Under the pieces are notes generated by a model that was not told where the DNA came from, searched no databases, and saw only the letters and a program-made list of their open reading frames with translations. 64,000 nucleotides of DNA, taken from the NCBI RefSeq assembly GCF_014905175.1, contig NC_057793.1, positions 17,043,673 to 17,107,672 on the forward strand, given 5' to 3'. A program made the translations under genes and the position numbers. Source of the stretch: Aphidius gifuensis. Its lineage: Eukaryota; Arthropoda; Insecta; Hymenoptera; Braconidae. Positions 55,232 through 64,000 of this stretch are shown piece after piece; the stretch's first letter is position 1; each line of letters begins with the position of its first letter.

Positions 55232-55416
55232 CATGCATCCTATACTATATACATTCACACACATACCTCTCTCTCACACACATACCTCTCACTCACTCCT
55301 ATGCTATTTTATTTTTACCCCATGCATCCTATGCGGGCCCCATACACAACACACACGAGGGGGAAAGGAGGGGGAACCAAATTCCCGGAATTCGCCCAGA
55401 AGAGCCACCTTCTACT
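55232..55416 (-). repeat. Maverick right terminal inverted repeat
   Basis: Perfect complement of 35603-35787. The frames at 55046-55438 and 55101-55418 that cross it are shadows of the repeat. Confidence 0.95.
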
Positions 55417-55422
55417 GATATT
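55417..55422. repeat. Maverick target-site duplication, right (GATATT)
   Basis: GATATT directly follows the right terminus and matches 35597-35602. Confidence 0.93.
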
Positions 55423-55592
55423 AATTTTAATAATATAAAAAATTTATAATATGAATGGTATTAATAATAATAATAATATCAATAACGATATAATATTGAT
55501 AATATTATGAATATTTATATTTTGGATATTATCGCAATATGATCGATATTATTATTATAAATATCATATTGATATCATCATTTATACTATAA

Positions 55593-56194
55593 TAGGGTTG
55601 TTCGATTCTTAGAAAAAGAATCGATCTTCAAGTCTTTTTTTGTAAGAATCGGGTAGCCGATATATCGCCACAAAAAGTACTCGATTCATAAAGAATCGAT
55701 TAAAAAATCGTGTTATTATAATTATTTTTTATGGATACGCAACATTAATAGAAAAAAAAATGAATGAAATTGAATGAAAAATATGATGTTAAAAAAGAGA
55801 ATATTATAAATTCTGATAATAAATGATTAAATATTATTATTATTCATTGAATATTAAATATTAAATAATATTAATTTTTATATTTATATTAATATTATTA
55901 TTTATATGGAAGGGTCAGAAGCCAATCCCGAATCATCAAGTGTCAACGAACTTTGTTGTTTCTTTCTAATTTTTTTTCTTTTTTTATTTTATATTAACAA
56001 AGAGTTTGAATTAAATACAAAAGATGGCCTAGATTTATAAAACCTAGAACAATGCTCTTTGTAAGGGCGAAAAACAAGACCGATTCATTTCGCGATATTT
56101 GGTGAAAAAGAATCGTGAATCGATTAATTGGCTCTGAGAAGAATCGGATACTTGTACTTGGTATAAAAAAATCGCCGAGAATCGAAGACCCCTA
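55593..56194. mobile_element. hAT-like MITE, 602 bp, 8-bp duplication TACTATAA
   Basis: Imperfect termini TAGGGTTGTTCGATTCT and AGAATCGAAGACCCCTA are flanked by TACTATAA at 55585-55592 and 56195-56202. TAGGG ends with an 8-bp duplication are the hAT pattern. The interior is full of GAATCGATT motifs and has no transposase. Similar sequence near 29215-29340 suggests another decayed copy. Confidence 0.8.
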
Positions 56195-56708
56195 TACTAT
56201 AAACTTTATCAACATTATTAATATCATCAATAATATCTTCATTAATTAATTGATTGTCAATATTATTAAAGTCATTACAAATATCTTGACGAACTGCGAA
56301 AGAAGTTTCACTTCCCTCGCGCGTACTGCTAACACACACAATTTTTTTTTTTTATATTTTTAGAGATTTTTTATGAATTTTCCTTATATAAAAAGGACAG
56401 TTGTCATCGATCTTCCGAATATTTGATTGGTTATTTTGTTTTCTCTGTCACTTTCATGTCATTTGTCATTTTTTCTTTGTCTGTTGTTAATGAAATATAA
56501 ATAAACCAATTTTCTTTCTCAGTCACTCTTACACAAATTTTTTTTTTTCGTCGTCAGGGAAATCAATAAATTACATCATTTATATATTTTAAAAACAAGA
56601 TTCGTTGATTTAGTATTTGACAGATTTCTGCTTGAATTAAAATAAGTATTTGTGTTATAACTTATAATTATTATTTTTTTTTCGGATAATTAATATAGGT
56701 ATACATAT

Positions 56709-57500
56709 TAGACCTGTCCAAAAAAAAAGAATTTTTTTTTTTGTACCCTCCTGAGGTCTAAATTTGTTCTTTATGATGACACAAAAAACAAAAAATTTTA
56801 GGATTTTTTGAGCCTGCTCATCGGGTTTTTGTATTTCCCATTTGATTAACACGCGCGCGTATGGCTGTATATCTTTGACTTTGCATAACTCAGTCAGTTT
56901 CAATCCTAGAAAGTTGATATTAGTCTCATTTTGTAGCTTATGAAAATACCCTCAAATTGTCACTGTACATTTTTTTTGTACTGTTTTTTTTTTTCGTCTC
57001 AAAAAAAGCTTGAAAATCATGATTTGCAATTTAACTGCTAAACATATTTTATTTAACATAAAAATTTTTTTCTTTATCAAGCTCACTAATTTTATACTTT
57101 CGAATAATAATACTTACCCTACTAATAATAATAATGAAATACGTTTACAAGTTAAATTGCATATACCTATAAAGTCATGATTTTTGAGGTTTTCTTGAAA
57201 CAAAACTATTAACAGTACAAAAAAATGTACAGTGACAATTTAAAGGTATTTTCATGAGCTAAAAAACGAGACTAATATCAACTCTCTAGGATTGAAACTG
57301 ACTGAGTTATGCAAAGTCAAAGATATACAGCCATACGCGCGCGTGTTAATCAAATGGGAAATACAAAAACCCGATGAGCAGGCTCAAAAAAAATCCTAAA
57401 AAAAAAATTTTTTTATTTTTTTTTTTGTGTCATCAAAAAGAACAAATTTAGACCTCAGGAGGGTACAAAAAAAAAAATTCTTTTTTTTTGGACAGGTCTA
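56709..57500. mobile_element. Foldback hAT-like element, 792 bp, 8-bp duplication ATACATAT
   Basis: Long arms (about 325-350 bp, left from 56709, right to 57500) are inverted copies around a centre at about 57090. Termini read TAGACCTGTCC...GGACAGGTCTA. ATACATAT flanks both sides (56701-56708 and 57501-57508). The ORF at 56655-56903 lies in the arm and is not a gene. Confidence 0.85.
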
Positions 57501-57512
57501 ATACATATATAA

Positions 57513-57648
57513 CACGTATGGGGTAAGCAATACGTATAAAGCAAGTAATACGTATGCGGTAAGCAATACGTATGGGGTAACGAATACGTATGGAGTAAGC
57601 AATACGTATGGAGTAAGCAATACGTATGAGGCAAGTAATACATATGGA
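57513..57648 (+). repeat. 18-bp minisatellite
   Basis: GTAAGCAATACGTATGGA-type units repeat about seven times with small variations. The antisense frames over it (57448-57762, 57455-57643) are periodic translations. Confidence 0.85.
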
Positions 57649-57772
57649 AAGAATGTCATTGTGATAATTATTTTCGAAATCTATTTTTTGCGCGCCAAGT
57701 GATCTCGTAGTACAAACAGAACATTTTGTACTGAATGAATAAAAATTGTTGAAAATGAACAAAATATATTAT

Positions 57773-58195
57773 AAATACGAACAAAACATAAATTTACAAT
57801 TGATGTCCCTGGAAGCCTCAATTTTAAATGAGCTGTTTATTTTTTTATCATAGCGTTAATAATCAAAGGAAGTGAAATATAAAAAAAAAAAGGCAAAATT
57901 TTAAAGTATAAAGTTGAATAATTTGCTGGATAAAAAAAAAAAAAAAAAGAAATTAGGCGCTTTTTATTAGAATTTTATTAACATGTATCGCAAGCGTTAT
58001 CGTGAAAAAGCGCCTAATTTTTTTTTTTTTTTTTTTTTATCCAGCAAATTATTCAACTTTATACTTTAAAATTTTGCTATTTTTTTTTATATTTCACTTC
58101 TTTTGATTATTAACGCTATGATAAAAAAATTAACAGCTCATCTAAAATTAAGGCTTCCAGGGACATCAATTGTAAATTTATGTTTTGTTTGTATT
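57773..58195. repeat. Palindromic element, about 190-bp arms
   Basis: AACAAAACATAAATTTACAA, TTGATGTCCCTGG, ATCATAGCGTTAATAATCAA and TTGAATAATTTGCTGGAT recur inverted around a centre near 57987, with GGCGCTTTTT...AAAAAGCGCC at the core. No ORF. Confidence 0.85.
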
Positions 58196-58273
58196 TCACT
58201 CATTTTGTTTAACTAATAATAATTTATGAAAATTCGTGAGAGAGAATATAAAGAATTATATTCATACAATTCA

Positions 58274-59476
58274 GGTGCGTGAACCTGGCCTGCATAAGTC
58301 CTAGAAAAGTGATCTAGAATACTCATTAAAAGCGTCTTAATTTGTACGACTTTGTAATAATTTGTACTAATTTGTACGACTAAGCAAGGAATTAGTATTT
58401 TAAAAATAACAAAAATAAATTATTTACCTATCTAAAAATGTTAATTAACGATTGAATATCTGCTTTAATGATTGGGGTACAGATTCTGCTCTCCCTGGTG
58501 GACATATTTCTCCCGCATTACTCCGGCATTTCTCCGTTTTTGGCCTATTTCCGGAGAAATTACTCAGGCATGAGGTTGAGGGCGGGGAAATTAATCCGGC
58601 AAAAAAGTCGTGACAGATTAATTTTTCCGACATTAATCTCATGCCGGAGTAATTTCTCCGGAAATGGGCCAAAAACGGAGTAGTGCCGAAGGAAGCCGGA
58701 GTAATGGCGAAGAAATATTTCTATCAGGGCTTGACGGTGCAAGTTAGCTCACGTTCTGCTCTTTAAAATAAAAAATAAATTATTTTAAAATATTAACTTT
58801 GGAGGCACCATGCAATTGTTAATAAAAATGTTTGATTAACAATTGCATGGCGCCTTTAAAAATCAAAATTTTTGAGAAATTCTCACTTCATTTTAAAGAG
58901 CAGAACGTGGGCTAATTTTGAACCCTCGACAATCACAAAGTATTGTAAATTGAAATTTAGGAGTAACTTGTTTTTTTATTATTATTATTGAGGTACAAAT
59001 TAGCTTAACGTCTGCTCTTTAAAACCAAAAAAAATTATTTGAAAATATTGATTTTTAAAGGCACCATGAGTTGTTGATTAAAAACTTTCATTAACGATTG
59101 CATGGTGCCTCAAAAATATTTTCAGATAATTTATTTTTCATTTTGAAGAGTAGAACGTGAGCTAGAATGGAATGTTTACCTCAATAATTAAAGCAGATAT
59201 TTAATTGTTACTTAACGTTTTGGAGTAAATAATTTTTTTTTTTGTTGTTATTTTCGAGGTACAAATTCTGGGCATTAGTATAAATTATTCTGCGTCTGTA
59301 GCAAGTTTTTTCCCCCTGAGTCATCTAGAAAAAAAATTGGTTTTAACCCTTTCTTCGCCCTTTAATTTTGAGGTACAAATGAAAACAATTGCGGTTAAAA
59401 AAAGTACAAATTAAGACGCTTCTAATGAGTATTCTAGATAATTTTTTTAGGACTTATGCAGGCCAGGTTCACGCAT
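58274..59476. mobile_element. Nested-hairpin TIR element, 1.2 kb
   Basis: Outer arms of about 84 bp, 58274-58357 and 59393-59476, read GCGTGAACCTGGCCTGCATA and its complement. Inside are three further inverted repeats: 58508-58570 with 58628-58690 (GGAGAAATTACTC, GGCCAAAAACGGAG), one about 58745-58915, and one about 59005-59165. The last two share GCTCTTTAAAA and GGCACCATG arms and are variants of one hairpin. GATTGAATATCTGCTTTAAT near 58449 has its complement near 59185. No protein is encoded. Confidence 0.75.
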
Positions 59477-59537
59477 GTGTACAGTTCTTGTTGCATATAA
59501 ATAAATCGAAAATAAAAACATGTATATATATATATAT

Positions 59538-62040
59538 TAGGGTGGTTCTTATTTGGGTGATGGCAAAATTTTCATCGTGACGCCCCCTAATATCGTTGAA
59601 AAAAAATTTAAAAAATTTTTGGGCTATATAAGAAATTTTTATTTTCATCCTAGCCACCCCCTGTAAGAGGGTGAAGTTTCCCGTTTAAAATACATGGGGT
59701 TTTCTTACTTAGACGTAAGAATCGATCTAAAAGCGTCAATTATGCATCGAAAAAATCTTTTATTATATTAAATCATCGAGAATGAAGTCTGCTTTGAGAT
59801 AAAAAAAAAAAAATTTATATGGGTCATTCCATAATTTTTTTATTACGCCAAAGTTTTTTTTTTTTTGTTCGATTTCGCTATTTTTCAACGTTTTCAATAT
59901 AATATGAGTGTTATGACATTATACTTTATATATTTGATAGAAAAAAATTTAAAATAAGAAAATTTATGGGTCATTTCACGAAATTTCGTTCAACTCTAAA
60001 CTATTTCTAATATTATTAAATATTAAATATTGTCTTGAAATGAAAAAAACAAAAAACATTTATTTATACATTTCGAATTATTTTTTTTTTTTTTAATTTC
60101 TACATAACCGTTGTTTTTATAAATAATTAGAGGTTACTGTAGATATTGTAAACAACAAAAACAGCCATATTGCATATGTCATTTACTTCTGTTACTTATG
60201 ATGCTTGTGAAAAGTATTCTTATAATTATTATTAATAATTAAACAACAATAATTTATTAATTTGTGCCTATGAAAATACATCAATAAAAAATCATGTCTA
60301 CCACAACAAAAAATCAAAAATTTTCTATGATCACAATCTTAAACTTCCGGGTTTCCGAGTGATTTTTGGAACGTCCCCCGGTATTCTGACACAATCTGTA
60401 TGACAAATCGCTTTTGATTTTCATTTTGTGTTATTATTGAATTGTATTCATCAAACAGGCTAACAGCTTGTTTAGCAGCAGCATTGACGGCTCTTAGCTC
60501 CGTCACTGTTTTCAAACCTCTTTTGTAATTAATATCACTATGACTATAGAGATGGATCAACTTCTAAAAATCTTTCATCAATATGAAAACGAAGAAAAAA
60601 TAAATTGATTTATAATCTAAATTAACTCCATAGCCGTTTGATACAATAATTTTAATGTAATATAGGAAAAATTGATGTAAAGTTAATCGAGGCTTTGGAT
60701 TAATTTATTTGGTTACACCCTTTTCTTAGCTATTTTTGCCATGATTCATTAATGAAAAAGCTATCAGCAATTGTTCCTAAGGAAAGGATGTAACCAAATA
60801 AATTACATCGTAGTCTAGATCAATTTCACAGCAATTTTTTCTATATTAAATTAAAATTATTGTGTCAAATGGCTGTAGAGTTAATTTAGATTATAAATTA
60901 ACTTATTTGGTGACATCTTTCTCTCAGCAACGTTTGCAAATATTTTTTTAATTAATTAATTATGGCAAATGTATCTAAGGAAAAAATAAAGCCGCAAATA
61001 AATTAATTAACAGTCTAGATTAATTTCGTAGCCATATTTTTCATAATAAATTGAAATTATTGTGGGAAATGGCCGAGAAATTAATTCAGACTGCGCATTA
61101 ATTTATTCGATTACATTCTTTTCTTAGCAACATTTTCCATTGATAATTTATAAAAAAACCTATTGGCAAATGTATCTAAGGAATGGATGTGACTAAATAA
61201 AATAATCCGTAGTCTAAATTAATTCCTCAGCCATTAGCCTCAAATATTTCAATCGATTATAGAATATTTTGCTGTGGAATTAATTTAGACTAGAAATTAA
61301 TGTATTCAAAAGGAACTTTTGTATAATATTTAATTGATTTATTTATCTATTTAATTGTTGAAAAGGATGTAATTGAAAGCATGTTAAGAGGTTCCGCCGA
61401 TTTTTTAAATCAAAGAGTAAGACAACAGTTTTCTTCTGTTTTTTGTCTTTTTTGCACTCAAAGAAATACTGTGATTCTAAAAGTCATCCACAAGAGGTCT
61501 CTAGTGATTTTTCAATAAATCCTGGTCAAAACCAATTTTTTTACTATAATTTGTAAAACAAGAAACGTGTGTAAAAAAATGACCCATTTCATAAATTGAC
61601 GTGTAATAACCCATAGATTTTTTTATTTCAAATTTTTTTTCATCAAATATATAGAGTATAATGTCATAACACTCATATTATTTTGGAAACGTTGAAAACT
61701 AGCAAAATCGAACAAAAAAAAAAAAACTTTAGCGTAGTAAAAAAATTATGGAATGACCCATATAAATTTTTTTTTTTTTTTATCTCAAAGCAGACTTCAT
61801 TCTCGATGATTTAATATGATAAAAGATTTTTTCGATGCATAATTGACGCTTTTAGATCGATTCTTACGTCTAAGTAAGAAAACCCCATGTATTTTAAACG
61901 GGAAACTTCACCCTCTTACAGGGGGTGGCTAGGATGAAAATAAAAATTTCTTATATAGCCCAAAAATTTTTTTAATTTCCAACGATATTAGGGGGCGGCA
62001 CGCCGAAAATTTTGCCATCACCCAAATAAGAACCACCCTA
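59538..62040. mobile_element. TIR element, 2.5 kb, about 430-bp inverted repeats
   Basis: Ends TAGGGTGGTTCTTATTTGGG and CCCAAATAAGAACCACCCTA sit in a (TA)n run, so the duplication cannot be read. The inverted repeats extend to about 59970 and 61605 (CGATTCTTACGTCTAAGTAAG, TCATTCTCGATGATTTAATA). The interior has a ~195-200-bp tandem unit at about 60620-61330 (TTATTTGGTTACA, TGTCAAATGGCTGTAG, AAATGTATCTAAGGA), shared with the tail of the TNP2-like transposon at 31075-31205. No complete transposase is present, so it looks like a non-autonomous relative of that element. Confidence 0.7.
60339..60560 (-). pseudogene. Short ORF inside the TIR element, unidentified
   Basis: A 73-codon frame with balanced composition (VNAAAKQAVSLFDEYNSII, FVIQIVSEYRGTFQKSLGN) lies within the 59538-62040 element. 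It reads more like a fragment of a real protein than like AT-rich noise, perhaps the end of an element-encoded gene. I cannot assign a family. Confidence 0.35.
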
Positions 62041-62589
62041 ATATATATATACATACTTATATGTAGCTAAGGAAGAATTAAAAAAAAAGAATAACATTGT
62101 ACGGCACACACACCCACAAGAAAATAATCGATAACCATGCATACATGCATATCTCCGTATGTACGACATGAAACGTCTCGAGAGAGGGGATAAGGAGGAC
62201 ATTTAGCTGAGAAATTTATTTTTTAATAAGATTTTGTTCTTGGCTTTTACTGATGTTGATATCTTTTTTATTAGTTATTGGAAAAAATCGAAAGTAGGCT
62301 TATTAGAACGAAGGCTATCGATATATATAGGAAAACAATTTTTATTTTTTTTTTTCGGCCAATAGTTAGCCTAAAAATTGATAAATTAGAAATTATGACG
62401 TCACAGAGTGCAAACTTGAAATACTTATACCCGGTAAAAGAGTTCGCGTTCGTTCTATATATTTTTTTCTTTCTAAAATTGAGGCGAGACCCTACCGGGT
62501 CTCCTGATAAACGCAAAAACAAAAAAAAAATAAAAGTCATTGAACTTGATGGAAAAAAAAATAAACAAAAACAACATGTGAATTTGTGC

Positions 62590-63110
62590 ATACGACTTAC
62601 TAGCACCGTTACTGGTGATAATATGCGCTGGCTTCCTCCGATTGCTCCATTCCGCAAGCTTCAACAGCTGCCTATATGCTAAAAGCTAATACACAATGTA
62701 ACGTCACAGATTACCCTCCTTATAAAACTCCATGAGAATAAATAATAAATAAATTCGTCTACGTATGAAAAAAAATATATTATTATTTAAACTTTAGAAA
62801 AAGATGTGATATAACAAAAAAAAAACCTAGTTTTTTTACAAAAAGAAGCGTCACGTATTCGAAATCGTTTAGCTATTTTATTGTTTTAATACAAAAAGAT
62901 GTGGTACCAAAAAAAGTCAGGAATTAAATATATTTTTAATGCTTATAATTAAGTCTTAACTGTTGACAAAATTTTAAACTTGACCCTACCTGGTTCAATA
63001 TATATTATTTGTAAATATGAAATTCAAATTGGTCAAGTTTGGGTCAGTTGAGACTGATGCTAAATAATACCTGATTTTATACCACATCTTTTTTTGTATT
63101 AAAACATAAC
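62590..63110 (-). repeat. Second copy of the 20332-20975 element, inverted
   Basis: 62590-62790 is the complement of 20780-20975. From 62812 follows the palindromic element's left arm (ATAACAAAAAAAAAACCTAG... to CTTGACCC). The right arm is decayed after about 63000. The overlapping ORFs at 62271-62682 extend into this repeat and are not supported. Confidence 0.75.
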
Positions 63111-64000
63111 GATAATACTTTCGACTTTATGTAAAACAGGTTTTTGATTTATTTATATAACGATATATCAAAACAATACAGACAACATATATATATATAT
63201 ATATATATTATATGTTGCAGCAAATGCCAATCAATACAATTTTGCTGACGGCGGGTGCCGGGACAATTTTATAATAGTCTTCTCGACAATAACGCAGCAT
63301 TACGCATTCTCACTCACACATATCACTTATTAAATATTTTATACTGTCACAAGACAATCATTATACATATATTTATTTTATTTTACAATACAGGCTACAA
63401 TACTTTATTTTTGTGCCAAAACATATTTACATTTGAACTAACACTTTTGAAAAAATGAATAAAATCACTCGGGCCGATTTTATCTGTTCATGGATTTTCT
63501 AAATATGGTTTAATTATAAAATGATATTTGAAAAGCATAAACAAAGTTTCGAAATGAAAATTTCCGGTACTTATGGCTTGTTGACATAAGCAAAATAAAA
63601 TTTTATCAAACTCCGCCGATTTGAATTTAAACCTTTTTTTTTTTGATTCCAAGATCTTTTCAAACAGTTATTTTTTGAAAATTCATTAACAGATGATCGC
63701 CGAAAGTGATTTTATCGAAAAAAAAAATTTTGTGTTATTATGTCAAAAACTTTTGGTACAAAATTAGTATCCATTCAAAACTATGCGTCGGGATTAAATA
63801 TTTTGCCTGATTTTTTTTTTTTCTTTCAAATCGCATTTTACTTGTTTACTTAGCATCTGAAAGCATTTTTTGAAAATATTATATTAGACCGTTTCACTTC
63901 TTTCTCCCAGTATTTAAAAGACAAACCATCTACTGTTATCGCTGTCATCGACTTTGAATATTTTCCGGCAGAAAGTGTTCATTTTATACTTTTGTTCATA
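63111..64000. other. AT-rich sequence without recognisable gene
   Basis: A (TA)n microsatellite occurs at about 63187-63209. The 67-codon frame at 63255-63458 shows no family features. Nothing else is supported up to the window edge. Confidence 0.4.

Larger units (their letters stand above)
35603..55416 (-). mobile_element. Maverick/Polinton transposon, 19,814 bp, with envelope and IAP genes
   Basis: Termini AGTAGAAGGTGG...CCACCTTCTACT are 185-bp perfect inverted repeats, flanked by the 6-bp duplication GATATT (35597-35602 and 55417-55422). Six-base duplications are the hallmark of Polinton integration. All core Polinton functions are present on the minus strand: protein-primed DNA polymerase B, chromodomain integrase, A32/FtsK-type packaging ATPase, adenain-like protease, and major and penton-like minor capsid proteins. 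Unusual cargo comprises a baculovirus-F-like envelope glycoprotein, an inhibitor of apoptosis and a predicted multi-exon gene. Several core genes carry stops or frameshifts, so this copy is probably not autonomous. The boundaries and superfamily are near certain. Confidence 0.97.
34648..56336 (-). repeat. Family A copy 4, split by nested insertions
   Basis: The left end at 34648 reads AAACTTCTTTACGCAGGGTAG. The right end at about 56300-56336 reads GAAGTTTCACTTCCCTCGCG then CGTACTGCTAACACAC. The AAT-rich interior lies at 34690-35290 and 55423-55584. These are the two ends and interior of one family A copy in the orientation of copy 1. Into it are inserted a copia solo LTR (35292-35584), the Maverick (35603-55416) and a hAT-like MITE (55593-56194). 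Confidence 0.7.

Noticed and set aside
35603..55416. Polydnavirus (bracovirus) proviral segment
   Set aside because: No bracovirus-type genes or excision motifs were recognised. The gene set, TIRs and 6-bp duplication are those of a Polinton.
55046..55438. His/Thr/Tyr-rich ORFs at the right Maverick end, matching one at 35601-35828
   Set aside because: They are translations of the terminal inverted repeat, which explains their identity.
57448..57762. Arg/Ile/Tyr repeat protein on the minus strand
   Set aside because: It is a periodic translation of an 18-bp minisatellite joined to an arm of a foldback element.
62271..62682. Overlapping 128- and 134-aa ORFs on both strands
   Set aside because: They extend into a repeat shared with 20746-20975 and show no domain or coding bias.

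Overview
The window is a piece of an AT-rich arthropod nuclear genome. The evidence is a 5' fragment of insect-type 18S rRNA, arthropod-style transposable elements and short AT-rich introns. A hymenopteran, possibly a parasitoid wasp, fits the composition and element mix, but that is inference. I find no convincing single-copy host gene. Almost everything readable is mobile or repetitive, and much of it is nested.

Left part (1-34,600): copies of two dispersed repeat families recur. Family A is AAT-rich with GAAGTGAAACTTC-containing ends. Family B has TGTGAGCCATCTAGACTCG ends. Between them lie a GC-richer 1.2 kb LTR-like insertion (3820-4994), a ~141-bp satellite with a higher-order period and an inverted tail (6313-7700), a decayed Crypton-like tyrosine recombinase (12.0-13.3 kb), a broken Ty1/copia element (13.9-19.5 kb), the 5' part of a non-LTR element (22.0-23.3 kb), a five-copy 352-bp tandem array (26.1-27.96 kb), a J-domain scrap, a decayed TNP2/EnSpm-like transposase (29.3-31.1 kb), a foldback element with a tRNA-like centre (31.65 kb) and an orphan 18S rDNA fragment (32.45-32.94 kb).

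Centre (35,603-55,416): the main object is a 19,814-bp Maverick/Polinton with 185-bp perfect terminal inverted repeats and a 6-bp target duplication GATATT. All its genes lie on the minus strand. In transcription order they are: an unidentified 185-aa ORF; a predicted five-exon gene with a duplicated exon; protein-primed DNA polymerase B; packaging ATPase; two small Polinton-type proteins; retroviral-type integrase with a chromodomain; penton-like minor capsid; a small pVI/pX-like protein; double-jelly-roll major capsid; adenain-like protease; a two-BIR plus RING inhibitor of apoptosis; a baculovirus-F-like envelope glycoprotein; and two further unidentified ORFs. Polymerase, integrase, penton and major capsid carry stops or frameshifts. 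Protease, ATPase, IAP and envelope are open. The set describes an enveloped-virus-like transposon, now decayed in its capsid and replication genes.

The Maverick sits inside a family A copy, next to a copia solo LTR with its own 5-bp duplication. A hAT-like MITE with an 8-bp duplication lies on the other side, so the order of insertion can be read.

Right part (56,340-64,000): a run of foldback and terminal-inverted-repeat elements, with minisatellites and no recognisable host gene.
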